Origin: Magnetaquicoccus sp039908525
Lineage (GTDB): Bacteria; Pseudomonadota; Magnetococcia; Magnetococcales; Magnetaquicoccaceae
DNA: 64,000 nt
Reading direction: 5' to 3'
Assembly (NCBI GenBank): GCA_039908525.1
Contig: JAMOAY010000003.1
Location: 1-64,000, forward strand
Shown here one piece after another: positions 27,413 through 35,875 of this stretch. Position 1 is the first letter of the stretch, and every line of letters begins with the position of its first letter. The translations under genes and the position numbers were made by a program. The notes below the pieces were generated by a model. It worked only from the letters and a program-made list of their open reading frames with translations. It made no database searches and was not told the origin of the DNA.

Positions 27413-28189
27413 ATGACCATGCGAAGCGACGAAATACTGGATGATGTGCTGATTCACCTGCAGGAGATGTGGATCTCCACCGTGGACATAGAGATGCTGG
27501 AGTTCGAGATGCGGCGTCTGGAAAAGATCGTTCGCGGTTTTTGCCGCACGGAACCTGTGCGTGCCTACTATCTGCTGGGGCTTCTGGCAACCTTGCGCAA
27601 GGAGGAGGTGACCATGCGCTCCTGCTTTGCCAACGCCCTGCGGCACAGTGGCTATGACACGCACGTCCGGCGTGGCTACGGGGTTTGTCTGATGCGGCTG
27701 CGTTTTTTCTCCGAAGCCCGGGCGCAGTATGAGGCGATCGTTGCCCAGGATGGCGAGGATCTGGGCATCCTGGCCGAGCTGATCGTCACCTCACTGGCAA
27801 CCGGACGGATTCAGGAGGGGGTTCGCTGGATTCAACGCTGGAGCGCGCTCAACGCGGACCGGCCGTTCGAAGAGGCGGAGGCGGTTGCCAAAAGCGCCGC
27901 GCTGCTGGAGAAGTTTGGCATCTCCGACGACCATGTGGAGCGGTTGCAACGGCTGGCGATGGGCATTCTCGAGCGGGAATTGTTGGATCTCAAGACCATT
28001 CGCTACCGGGGTGTGCCCCTGGAAGAGCCCGAGTGGATTGCAGCCGACCTGGTGGTGGATGGAAGCGACGAGGTCATCGAGGGGTTGAACGGGAAGCTTT
28101 CCAAGGTGTTGAGAAGCGATGCGCCACCGCCCCGTCTGGCAGAGGTGATCCAGTTCACCTACTTGACGGCCAACAAAACGGTGTCTTGA
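27413..28189 (+). CDS. Hypothetical helical (TPR-like) protein
   Basis: A 258-residue soluble protein, mostly helical, with TPR-like pairs: VRAYYLLGLLATLRKEE, GYGVCLMRLRFFSEARAQYE, and LAELIVTSLATGRIQEG. No signal peptide, membrane helix or catalytic motif. The C-terminal 80 residues are not repeat-like. It is followed after 127 bases by the giant DUF4347/Calx-beta gene. A scaffold or chaperone-like role for that protein is only a guess from position. Confidence 0.6.
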   Translation: MTMRSDEILDDVLIHLQEMWISTVDIEMLEFEMRRLEKIVRGFCRTEPVRAYYLLGLLATLRKEEVTMRSCFANALRHSGYDTHVRRGYGVCLMRLRFFSEARAQYEAIVAQDGEDLGILAELIVTSLATGRIQEGVRWIQRWSALNADRPFEEAEAVAKSAALLEKFGISDDHVERLQRLAMGILERELLDLKTIRYRGVPLEEPEWIAADLVVDGSDEVIEGLNGKLSKVLRSDAPPPRLAEVIQFTYLTANKTVS

Positions 28190-28316
28190 CGCACACAACT
28201 GCAGCAGATACCTGCAGGTTATTGGACCGATCAAGCTGCGACGGAGCGGCTCGGTTCAGCCATCCAGAACTTTGTGACACACTGAACCGGTACGGCACGA
28301 GACATAGGAGAGATCC

Positions 28317-31300
28317 ATGGTCAAGCCTGTTCTGTTGAATGCGGTGCTCTCTACGCCGACGGCCTCGCCCGTCATGCAAACAGATGGGTCCATTGCGTTG
28401 CCTTTGTCCACCGCATGGGGCGGCCTGACTGCGGCACAACAACCCGGTTTGCCTACGGACAGGCCGTTGCCCGTCTCCGAGACACCCGCTCCTCCCACGA
28501 TGAAACCCGTTGTCGGCGAGGTCGTCTTCGTTGACCCTGCCGTGCCTGACTACGCGACCCTGCTCGACGGTATCCAGCTCGACGGTATCCAGAAGGATGC
28601 CTTGATCGTCATCCTGGATGCCAGACGGGATGGAGTGGCCCAGATCGGCGCCGTGCTGGCCGCGTTGGGGGGGGTGTCTGCCATTCATCTCCTCTCCCAT
28701 GGAACACCGGGTGCCCTGCGCCTGGGTACCTCTCTCCTTTCTGCTGCCACTCTGGCCGGCCATGCCGACGGGCTGCGGCGATGGTCCTCTTTCCTGACGC
28801 CAGAGGCCGATATCCTGCTCTATGGATGCGACGTGGCGTCGGGTGCACAGGGGGGGACGTTCATTCGGTCACTGAGCCAACTGACCGGAGCGGATGTGGC
28901 GGCATCGACCGACAAAACGGGTGATGCGGGAGCGGGAGGGGATTGGGATCTGGAGAAGCAAACCGGAATCGTTACGACCGACGGCATTGTGACGCAAGAG
29001 GCACAAGCCCGGTACGCGCACCTGCTGGCTGGCGATGGCTATTTCGGCATCAACTCCATCGATTCCGAAGTCATTCAAACCGAAGGCAACAGTGGCACGA
29101 AATATCTTGAGTTTTCGGTGTATCGCTCCGGGTACCATCATGAGTCAGCGTCCGTCAGTTACAGGGTTTCTGGTGGAACAAACATCAGCCGCTACAGTGG
29201 CTCCACCCTGCGCAGCGCGCAGGCATCCGCGTCGGCGAACGATTTCGCAGGAAATGTCTTTCCATCTGGCACGATCCGGTTGAACCCAGGTGAAACGGGA
29301 AAGACACTGAGGATACCGGTGGCAGGAGATACCGTTGCCGAACCGAATGAGGGGTTTGTCGTTCGTCTATCCTCCCCTGTCAATGCGGAAGGCCTGTTTG
29401 AAATCGGCTACCAGGACTTTGGCGTCATCAAAAACGATGACAGTGGCTCTACGCCCAGCCCGACGCCCACACCGACGCCCACACCAACCCCCACCCGTCC
29501 CCCTGCCAAGCCTTCCCTGCCTGTGCTTAGCATTTATTCCATCAAGGCCGACACCACGAAGCACGAAGGCAGCAGTGGTACCACACCTTTCGTATTCGAA
29601 ATCAGTCGCAGTTTCAGCAGCAGCAGCGCGACGGCGTCGGTCCGGTATTCGGTGAGTGGCGCCGCCGGTGGTGCCATACAGTCGGTCTCGGCCAACGATT
29701 TCTCGGGTGGGGTTGTGCCATCTGGCACCGTCACGTTGACCGCCAACGAGGACAGCAAGAAGGTGACCATCTACGTGGTCGGCGACGCTGCCCCCGAACC
29801 CGACGAAGCGTTCCGCGTCACCCTGAGCAGTCCGGTCAACGGCACCCTGAACCCCAACTATGGGTACGACACCGGCATCATCCTGAACGATGACAGCATG
29901 CCGGTGATCAGCATCGCGGTAACCGATGCCGACAAAATCGAAAACCAGAAAGGCGTTACCAACACGCCATTCACCTTTACGGTTACCCGGACCGGCAACA
30001 ACGCGCTGGTTTCGACCGTCCAGTGGGCTGTGACCAAGCCTTCCTCCGGAGGCGGTTATGCGGAAGCGGCTGATTTCGTAAGCAACAGGCTTCCTTCTGG
30101 CACGCTGACCTTCGCGGCAGGAGCAACGGCCCCCCTGACCCAGACCATCACCATCCCCGTCGCCGGGGATCTTTTGCCCGAATACGATGAGACCTTCACG
30201 GTCACCTTGTCCAATGCCGTCGGCGCAGTGATTGGTACCGGCACGGCCACGGGGAGCATCCGCAATGAGGATATCTTTCCGACAATCAGTATTACGGCGG
30301 TGGATGCGGAAAAAAAAGAGGGCAACGGCACCCTGACACCTTTTTCGTTCAGAGTCGATCGGGACACCGATGTCGGCACCTGCTCCGTCGACTATTATGT
30401 CAACAGCGGCATCGTCGGACCTGGTCCTGGCGGACCCTTCGCTTATACCGAGACCAATGATTTTCAAGGGAACAAGTACCCGTCCGGCACAATCACGTTT
30501 CGCAACGGAGAGAAAAGCCGGATACTGCCCCCCATCCATGTGATCGGCGATACAGCGGTCGATCGGGATGAACGTTTTGACATCGCTTTGACAAACCCGA
30601 AAAGCGCCCGACTGGATCTTGTCCACTGGTACGACTCGGGTGTCATCTACAATGACGATACAGAGTTCAGCATTTCCACCACGCCCGCCGACAGTGTCCA
30701 GGCGGAGTGGATTGGCGGAACGACCCGTTTTCGTTACACCGTCACCCGAACGGGTAACATCTCGGCCACCTCAACCGTCCGTTGGGCCGTCACCGGGGGA
30801 TCCGGGCGCCTTGCCGCCGCGCCGAGCGATTTCGAGGGAAAGGTGTTCCCTGCCGATCTATTGACTTTTGCCGCCGGGGAGACCAGCAAGGAGATCGTCA
30901 TACCTGTCACCGGGGATACGGAGGTCGAATACGACGAAGAGTTCGCTGTTGTCTTGTCCGGTGCGGTAGGCGCGACCATCGGCACCGGCAAGGCCACCGG
31001 GACAATCCGCAACGATGATTTTCCGACATTGAAAATCGCTGCGACCAGCGCGGACAAAAAGGAGGGGATCAGCGGACAGACACCTTTCACGTTTACCGTG
31101 ACCCGTGTAGGCAACCCCGTCGTTGTCTCGACAGTCGACTGGCGGGTGTCCGGCGTTGGCGGCAGGGCTGCCTCGGAAAATGACTTTGCGGGTCATGTTT
31201 ACCCGGCCGGCAAGCTGACCTTTGCGGTGGGCGAAGTCAGCAAGACCATTTCCGTGCCCGTCGCGGGAGATGGCCAGGTCGAGTACGATGAAACATTCGA

Positions 31301-32735
31301 TCTCTCTCTGTGGGCTCCGGTGGGCGCTGTTCTTGATATACTCGATACGACAACAGCCCGGGGCACCATTCGCAACGATGATTTGCCCCAATTGAACCTG
31401 GCGGCGACCCGTGCGGATCGGCACGAAGATGACGAGGGGACGACACCTTTGACCTTCACCGTGACCCGTTCGGGCGGTACAACGATCGTTTCCACGGTGC
31501 GCTGGGCTGTAACACCGGCTTCCGGCATCACAATGGCTTCGGCTGGCGACTTTACCGGCCATCTCATCCCTTCCGGAGAGTTGACCTTCGAGGTGGGAGA
31601 GAGCAGTCAGTTCATCACAATCCCCGTCGATGGAGACACGGTGGATGAACTCGACGAGAGTTTTTCGGTCGGCCTCTCCAACGCCGTCGGTGCAACGATT
31701 GCCGGTACGGGCAAGGCCACGGGAACCATTCGCAACGACGACCAACCGACGCTGAACATCGCCGCAACCAGCGCGGACAAAAAGGAGGGAGCCGCCGGCA
31801 TAACCCCATTGACCTTCAGTGTTACCCGCACAAGCGGCGCCCCATTTGCCTCAACCGTCCGTTGGACCGTCAGGGGCTCTGGCGACCAGGCTGCCTCGGC
31901 GAACGACTTTGTGGGTAATGGGCTGCCGACGGGAACCGTGACCTTCGCCGCAGGCGATGCGAGCGCTAAGAGTGTCACGGTCAATGTCGCGGGGGACACG
32001 GCGCTTGAGGTCGATGAGATGTTCGATGTCGTCCTGTCCGCGCCCTCCGGTGCGACCATCGGCACCGGTACGGCCACGGGAACCATTCGCAACGACGACC
32101 TGACGTACAACAACGCCCAGGTTGCGGCCTTGACATCCTCCCAGATCGCTGCCCTGACGACGGAACAGGTCGCCGGCCTGACCCCGGGGCAGATCCGGGA
32201 TCTCACCACGACCCAGGCCAGTGCCCTGACATCCACCCAAATGGCCGCCCTGACCGTCACACAGATCAAGAGCCTGGAGGCCAGGGATATTGCCATGTTG
32301 ACCACGGCGGTGACCGGCCTGACGTCGACGCAGATCGGCGCCCTGACCGCGGCACAGGTAGGTGGTCTCCGCCCCGCCCAATGGCAGTTGTTGACCACAC
32401 AGCAGGTGGGAGGATTGACCAGAACCCAGATTGCCGCCCTGACGGCCGATCAGGTGTCGGGGTTGACGGCCAGCCACATCGCCGCCTTGCAGGTCGGACA
32501 GATGGCAGGCGTGAGTGCGGCTCAGATCAAGGCGCTAACCGATACCCAGGTAACCGGTGGCCTCACGGCCCAGATCGCACATCTGGCAGTCACCCAGATC
32601 AAGGGATTGGAGGTGGGAGATTTCGCACTCTTGACCGCCGTTGTGGACCAATTCAGCCCGGACCAGGTAAAGGCCATGACGCCCGCCCAAAAGAGCGCCT
32701 ACACCGCAGCAGGGGGCCCCATTTCCACAGGGTAG
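28317..32735 (+). CDS. DUF4347 / Calx-beta multidomain surface protein with octapeptide-repeat tail
   Basis: A 1472-residue acidic protein. Residues about 60-225 form a DUF4347 domain with a His/Cys pair in caspase-like positions (LLSHG, His128; LYGCDVASG, Cys171). Eight Calx-beta modules of about 120 residues follow (about 240-1265), each ending in a NDD-type motif such as GTIRNDD. Pro/Thr-rich spacers separate modules 1 and 2. The last 200 residues are octapeptide repeats LTxxQ(I/V)xx. There is no classical signal peptide, as in other DUF4347 adhesins, which are often exported by type I secretion, but no RTX repeats or transporter genes are seen here. An AGGAGAG site precedes the ATG. Probably a secreted or surface calcium-binding adhesin; inference. 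Confidence 0.85.
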   Translation: MVKPVLLNAVLSTPTASPVMQTDGSIALPLSTAWGGLTAAQQPGLPTDRPLPVSETPAPPTMKPVVGEVVFVDPAVPDYATLLDGIQLDGIQKDALIVILDARRDGVAQIGAVLAALGGVSAIHLLSHGTPGALRLGTSLLSAATLAGHADGLRRWSSFLTPEADILLYGCDVASGAQGGTFIRSLSQLTGADVAASTDKTGDAGAGGDWDLEKQTGIVTTDGIVTQEAQARYAHLLAGDGYFGINSIDSEVIQTEGNSGTKYLEFSVYRSGYHHESASVSYRVSGGTNISRYSGSTLRSAQASASANDFAGNVFPSGTIRLNPGETGKTLRIPVAGDTVAEPNEGFVVRLSSPVNAEGLFEIGYQDFGVIKNDDSGSTPSPTPTPTPTPTPTRPPAKPSLPVLSIYSIKADTTKHEGSSGTTPFVFEISRSFSSSSATASVRYSVSGAAGGAIQSVSANDFSGGVVPSGTVTLTANEDSKKVTIYVVGDAAPEPDEAFRVTLSSPVNGTLNPNYGYDTGIILNDDSMPVISIAVTDADKIENQKGVTNTPFTFTVTRTGNNALVSTVQWAVTKPSSGGGYAEAADFVSNRLPSGTLTFAAGATAPLTQTITIPVAGDLLPEYDETFTVTLSNAVGAVIGTGTATGSIRNEDIFPTISITAVDAEKKEGNGTLTPFSFRVDRDTDVGTCSVDYYVNSGIVGPGPGGPFAYTETNDFQGNKYPSGTITFRNGEKSRILPPIHVIGDTAVDRDERFDIALTNPKSARLDLVHWYDSGVIYNDDTEFSISTTPADSVQAEWIGGTTRFRYTVTRTGNISATSTVRWAVTGGSGRLAAAPSDFEGKVFPADLLTFAAGETSKEIVIPVTGDTEVEYDEEFAVVLSGAVGATIGTGKATGTIRNDDFPTLKIAATSADKKEGISGQTPFTFTVTRVGNPVVVSTVDWRVSGVGGRAASENDFAGHVYPAGKLTFAVGEVSKTISVPVAGDGQVEYDETFDLSLWAPVGAVLDILDTTTARGTIRNDDLPQLNLAATRADRHEDDEGTTPLTFTVTRSGGTTIVSTVRWAVTPASGITMASAGDFTGHLIPSGELTFEVGESSQFITIPVDGDTVDELDESFSVGLSNAVGATIAGTGKATGTIRNDDQPTLNIAATSADKKEGAAGITPLTFSVTRTSGAPFASTVRWTVRGSGDQAASANDFVGNGLPTGTVTFAAGDASAKSVTVNVAGDTALEVDEMFDVVLSAPSGATIGTGTATGTIRNDDLTYNNAQVAALTSSQIAALTTEQVAGLTPGQIRDLTTTQASALTSTQMAALTVTQIKSLEARDIAMLTTAVTGLTSTQIGALTAAQVGGLRPAQWQLLTTQQVGGLTRTQIAALTADQVSGLTASHIAALQVGQMAGVSAAQIKALTDTQVTGGLTAQIAHLAVTQIKGLEVGDFALLTAVVDQFSPDQVKAMTPAQKSAYTAAGGPISTG
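32130..32560 (+). repeat. Octapeptide (24-bp) tandem repeat region
   Basis: Encodes about 17 diverged copies of an 8-residue unit, consensus L-T-x-x-Q-(I/V)-x-x, for example LTSSQIAA, LTTEQVAG, LTPGQIRD. A 24-bp period is visible in the DNA. Two units are replaced by LE-starting and TAV-containing variants. The regular Leu and Gln spacing suggests a coiled or solenoid-like helix array. Confidence 0.8.
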
Positions 32736-32807
32736 TCCCTGCCCGCATGTCGCCGATCCATGGTGTCATGCGCTTTTAAGGTTCCCCCGCACCGCACGCA
32801 TCACCCA

Positions 32808-34142
32808 TCACACAGCATCCCGCTTCTGGACAAACCGAATATTGTTGGCACGATAGGTACCATCACGCCCCGGCGTCACCTCGAATTCGATCAAATCGCC
32901 CGGGGCCGGTGTCTGCTCCGGGTCGGTCAGTTCGGAAACATGGACATAGATGTTGTTGCGCCGACATTTGGCAAAGCCGTACCCCTTGTCGGCAAAATAG
33001 ATGGTCACAATCGCCTGCTCACTGGCCCCCAAAGGCAAGTCATCCCCTGTTTCCAGCGAATGGGTCAACTTCTCCCCCTGATGCAACGTGATATCGGTGG
33101 CAATCAACCCCTCGGTATCCGAACCGGACCCCACCACAAACTCCACCACATCGTTGATCCGCAACGGCAGATCCCGCACCACATGCGGCAGGATGAAAAA
33201 ACGAATCACCTCGGAAGCCTGATTGCGGATCGAAATATGGCCGGAACCGCCAGGATCCAGAGACTCCACCTGACCGATCAGACGCCCCCCCATGACCAGA
33301 ACCGAACAGGCCTGCGGTCTCCCCTCCTTGCCCGGCTTGATCACAAACTGCACATGGTCGTTCTCCTGGATCGGAGATTGTCCAACAACATAACTCATAT
33401 GAAAATAGATTTCTTTATACTCATAATCATCTGTATAGTACTGAATAAAGCCGAAGCCACGCTCCTTTTTGAACGCGGTAACCTTGCCAAAATGGACTGT
33501 CTCCACTTCGAACGGGTTTTCGTGATGGGTCCGGCACTCTCCCATCGGGTGGGAGGTGAGATAATGGTTGGGGTTGGCCTGCCAAAAAATGGAGTAGCTG
33601 CGAATGGGCGACTTGAAGCCTCGCAACTGACAGGGGGGCTGCTCGACAAAATAGGCATCCAAAGGACGCTGCCGCTGCAGCCCGGCTTTGGAGTGGATCT
33701 CAAACAGTTCCGTCGGCTGCATGAGAGAGTGGTGCAACAAAATCGCGTTGCCATGGGCGCGATCACAGAGATGCCGGGCGATATCCACCGCCGCCCCCAG
33801 GTAGTCAAACAGGGGACCATCCACGACCACACGGACAAACGGGCCCGTGGCAACGCCCACTTTGCAGGAGAGACCGGTCTCTGCATAGGGCAACGCGGCG
33901 CTCAGGGACTCCTGGATATCAATAGCCGCTTGCACCGCCGCAGAGGGCTGCGTAAACGACGCCAAAAGGCCATCCCCCAGGGAACGAACGATCTCACCGC
34001 CCTGCTGATGGAGGGCGCCTCTGGCCACGGCGTAGAATCCCGTCACAAACCGCAACCAGTCTGCCTCCGCCAGCACGCTTTTCAGCAGATCGGCGTTGTA
34101 AATCCGGGCATAGACAAAGGTCTTGCAAGGCGCCGTCATCAT
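32808..34142 (-). CDS. Cyclase-like domain fused to three cold-shock/OB domains
   Basis: A 444-residue soluble fusion. Residues about 5-190 match a class III nucleotide cyclase (VRSLGDGLLASF, KVGVATGPFV, DYLGAAVDIARHL). The first metal Asp of the FADI motif is Arg (YARI, about 11-14), and the VN..AAR motif is VDIARHL, so Asn and Arg are lost; Asp57 of the GD pair is kept. Residues about 213-285 are a cold-shock domain (RGFGFIQ, EIYFHMS), 286-358 a more diverged OB-like unit, and 375-441 another cold-shock domain (KGYGFAK, NIYVHVS). Probably a nucleotide- or signal-sensing RNA-binding protein rather than an active cyclase; inference. The start overlaps the cyclophilin stop by 4 bases. Confidence 0.8.
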   Translation of the reverse strand: MMTAPCKTFVYARIYNADLLKSVLAEADWLRFVTGFYAVARGALHQQGGEIVRSLGDGLLASFTQPSAAVQAAIDIQESLSAALPYAETGLSCKVGVATGPFVRVVVDGPLFDYLGAAVDIARHLCDRAHGNAILLHHSLMQPTELFEIHSKAGLQRQRPLDAYFVEQPPCQLRGFKSPIRSYSIFWQANPNHYLTSHPMGECRTHHENPFEVETVHFGKVTAFKKERGFGFIQYYTDDYEYKEIYFHMSYVVGQSPIQENDHVQFVIKPGKEGRPQACSVLVMGGRLIGQVESLDPGGSGHISIRNQASEVIRFFILPHVVRDLPLRINDVVEFVVGSGSDTEGLIATDITLHQGEKLTHSLETGDDLPLGASEQAIVTIYFADKGYGFAKCRRNNIYVHVSELTDPEQTPAPGDLIEFEVTPGRDGTYRANNIRFVQKRDAV

Positions 34143-34765
34143 GGCGGTGATGCACCACCCGCCGCAGGCGGCGCTGCGCCTTGCCGACGTACCCCCAGGA
34201 TCAAAACCGGCTCGGCCGGCACATCCCCGGCACCCGTTTTGACGGCCGCAATGCGGTCCACCACCTCCATACCCTGGACCACTTTGCCGAATACGGCATA
34301 GCCGAAATCCCGACTGCCATGATCCAGGAAACTGTTATCCACCAGATTGATAAAAAACTGGGCCGTTGCACTGTCTTTGGCCGCCGTGCGGGCCATGGCG
34401 ATGGTACCGCGCAGATTTTTCAGCCCGTTGTCCGCTTCGTTGCGAATGGCGGGTCGGGTGGGCTTTTGTTTCATATCCGCCGTGTATCCCCCCCCCTGGA
34501 CCATGAAACCGTTGATGACCCGATGAAAAAGGGTGCCATCATAGAAATGGGCGTCGACATACCCGAGAAAATTGTCCACGGAAACAGGTGCCTTTTCTCC
34601 ATCCAATTCGATGGTAATGTCACCCAGGGAAGTGGTCAGCACGACCATGGTATGTCCTCCTGCATGAGAGTGTGGGCGCCCGACATTCGGGCTGTCGGCG
34701 CGGGCGAGCGGTGAGACGAAGGTCGTCACCAGCAACAAAAGACTGTACAAAAAACGGCGTATCAC
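34139..34765 (-). CDS. Exported cyclophilin-type peptidyl-prolyl isomerase
   Basis: A 208-residue cyclophilin that speeds cis-trans proline isomerisation. With the GTG at 34765 it has a signal peptide (MIRRFLYSLLLLV, cleavage near LARA) and a short linker, then the cyclophilin core: TSLGDITIELD, YDGTLFHRVINGFMVQGG (catalytic Arg), ARTAAKDSATAQFFINL. An ATG at 34813 extends it further; an internal ATG (34649) would give a cytosolic form, so dual localisation is possible. It is translationally coupled to the cyclase-like/CSD gene, an unusual partner. The core is closest to PpiA/PpiB types. Confidence 0.85.
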   Translation of the reverse strand: MIRRFLYSLLLLVTTFVSPLARADSPNVGRPHSHAGGHTMVVLTTSLGDITIELDGEKAPVSVDNFLGYVDAHFYDGTLFHRVINGFMVQGGGYTADMKQKPTRPAIRNEADNGLKNLRGTIAMARTAAKDSATAQFFINLVDNSFLDHGSRDFGYAVFGKVVQGMEVVDRIAAVKTGAGDVPAEPVLILGVRRQGAAPPAAGGASPP

Positions 34766-34838
34766 GTGCGGTGGTTCCCTGGTTGCGGAGGATGCCGGAA
34801 TGGCCGGATACACGATCTCCCCTCTCGGACGGGACAGT

Positions 34839-35771
34839 CTATGCGTTGCGTAGGGTTCCCGTCAATGCTGCAACCGTCGTGAGACGGTGTTTGGCAAGAT
34901 AGTGCGCGATTCCTTCAACGACAGAACGGCTGATCAGAGGATCACGAAACAAAGCCGTGCCGATACCGACCGCCGCAGATCCCACCAGCAAAAATTCGAT
35001 GGCATCGGTCGCAGAATCAATGCCCCCCTGGCCGATGATGGGGATTCCATGGGGGGCCGCCACCTGATACAGTTGCCACACCTTGAGCAGGGCGACGGGT
35101 TTGACGGCCGGACCGGAGAGCCCCCCCTGCCGGTTGCCCAGTACAGCGCAACGACGGTCGATATCCACCGCCATGCCCATCAGGGTGTTGATGGCAGAAA
35201 AGGCGTCGGTACCCTCCTCGATGGCGGCGCGTGCGATGGGACGGATATCGGTGACATTGGGCGACAGTTTGGTGATGATCGGTTTGGAGGTGACACGACG
35301 CACGGCGGCCACCACCTGCGCGACACTGGTCGCCTCCGCCCCAAAAGCGGCCCCCCCCTCCTTGACATTGGGACAGGAGACGTTGATTTCGATGCCATCG
35401 ATCGGGCTGTCGTCGAACAGCTGCGCCACGGCGGCATATTCGGCGACCGTGGCCCCGGAGATATTGGCAATCCATCGGGTGGGCAACCGGGCAAGGCGGG
35501 GCAGGATCTGCTCCACCACATGGCGGGCGCCGGGATTCTGCAAACCGATGGCGTTCAGCAAGCCGGCTGGGGTCTCCGCCAGGCGGGGCGGGGCATTACC
35601 CTGCCGCGGCTCCAGGGTGGTGCCTTTGAGACAGATGGCCCCCACGGAAGAGAAATCAAACCCCTCCAGGGCCGCCAACTCCTCGCCGAACCCCACACAA
35701 CCGGAGAGCAGAACCACCGGATTGGCCATGGGGATACCGGCCAGGTCGATCTGCAGAGCAGCATCGATCAT
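34839..35771 (-). CDS. pyrD: Dihydroorotate dehydrogenase, class 1B type
   Basis: Flavoenzyme of pyrimidine synthesis, dihydroorotate to orotate. The 310-residue protein has the class 1 catalytic Cys in NVSCPNVKEGG, phosphate-binding IGQGGIDSATDAIEF, and LKGTTLEPRQGNAPPR. The class 1B enzyme works with an NAD-reductase subunit (pyrK), which is not adjacent. The reading frame runs upstream through a GC-rich hairpin repeat to 36026; the ATG at 35771 gives the family N-terminus (IDLAGIPMANPV), so longer starts are artefacts of the repeat. Confidence 0.92.
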   Translation of the reverse strand: MIDAALQIDLAGIPMANPVVLLSGCVGFGEELAALEGFDFSSVGAICLKGTTLEPRQGNAPPRLAETPAGLLNAIGLQNPGARHVVEQILPRLARLPTRWIANISGATVAEYAAVAQLFDDSPIDGIEINVSCPNVKEGGAAFGAEATSVAQVVAAVRRVTSKPIITKLSPNVTDIRPIARAAIEEGTDAFSAINTLMGMAVDIDRRCAVLGNRQGGLSGPAVKPVALLKVWQLYQVAAPHGIPIIGQGGIDSATDAIEFLLVGSAAVGIGTALFRDPLISRSVVEGIAHYLAKHRLTTVAALTGTLRNA

Positions 35772-35786
35772 GGTGTGGGCCACCAC

Positions 35787-35860
35787 GGGGGCTCTGCCCC
35801 CGGCCCCGCCAGGGGCTTTGCCCCTGGACCCCACCAGGGGGATAATCCCCCTGGACCCGT
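35787..35860. repeat. GC-rich triple-hairpin intergenic repeat, copy 1
   Basis: Three stem-loops in a row: GGGGGC-tct-GCCCCC (35787-35801), CCAGGGGC-ttt-GCCCCTGG (35809-35827) and CCAGGGGG-ataat-CCCCCTGG (35834-35854), ending ACCCGT. It lies between manB (upstream on the minus strand) and pyrD. Copy 2 at 37352 lacks the middle hairpin. Confidence 0.9.
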
Positions 35861-35875
35861 CGCAGCACGCATGGT

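Noticed and set aside
28317..32735. CRISPR-like or minisatellite array in the repeated DNA
   Set aside because: The repeats are diverged, in frame, and encode Calx-beta and octapeptide protein modules; there are no identical repeats with unique spacers.
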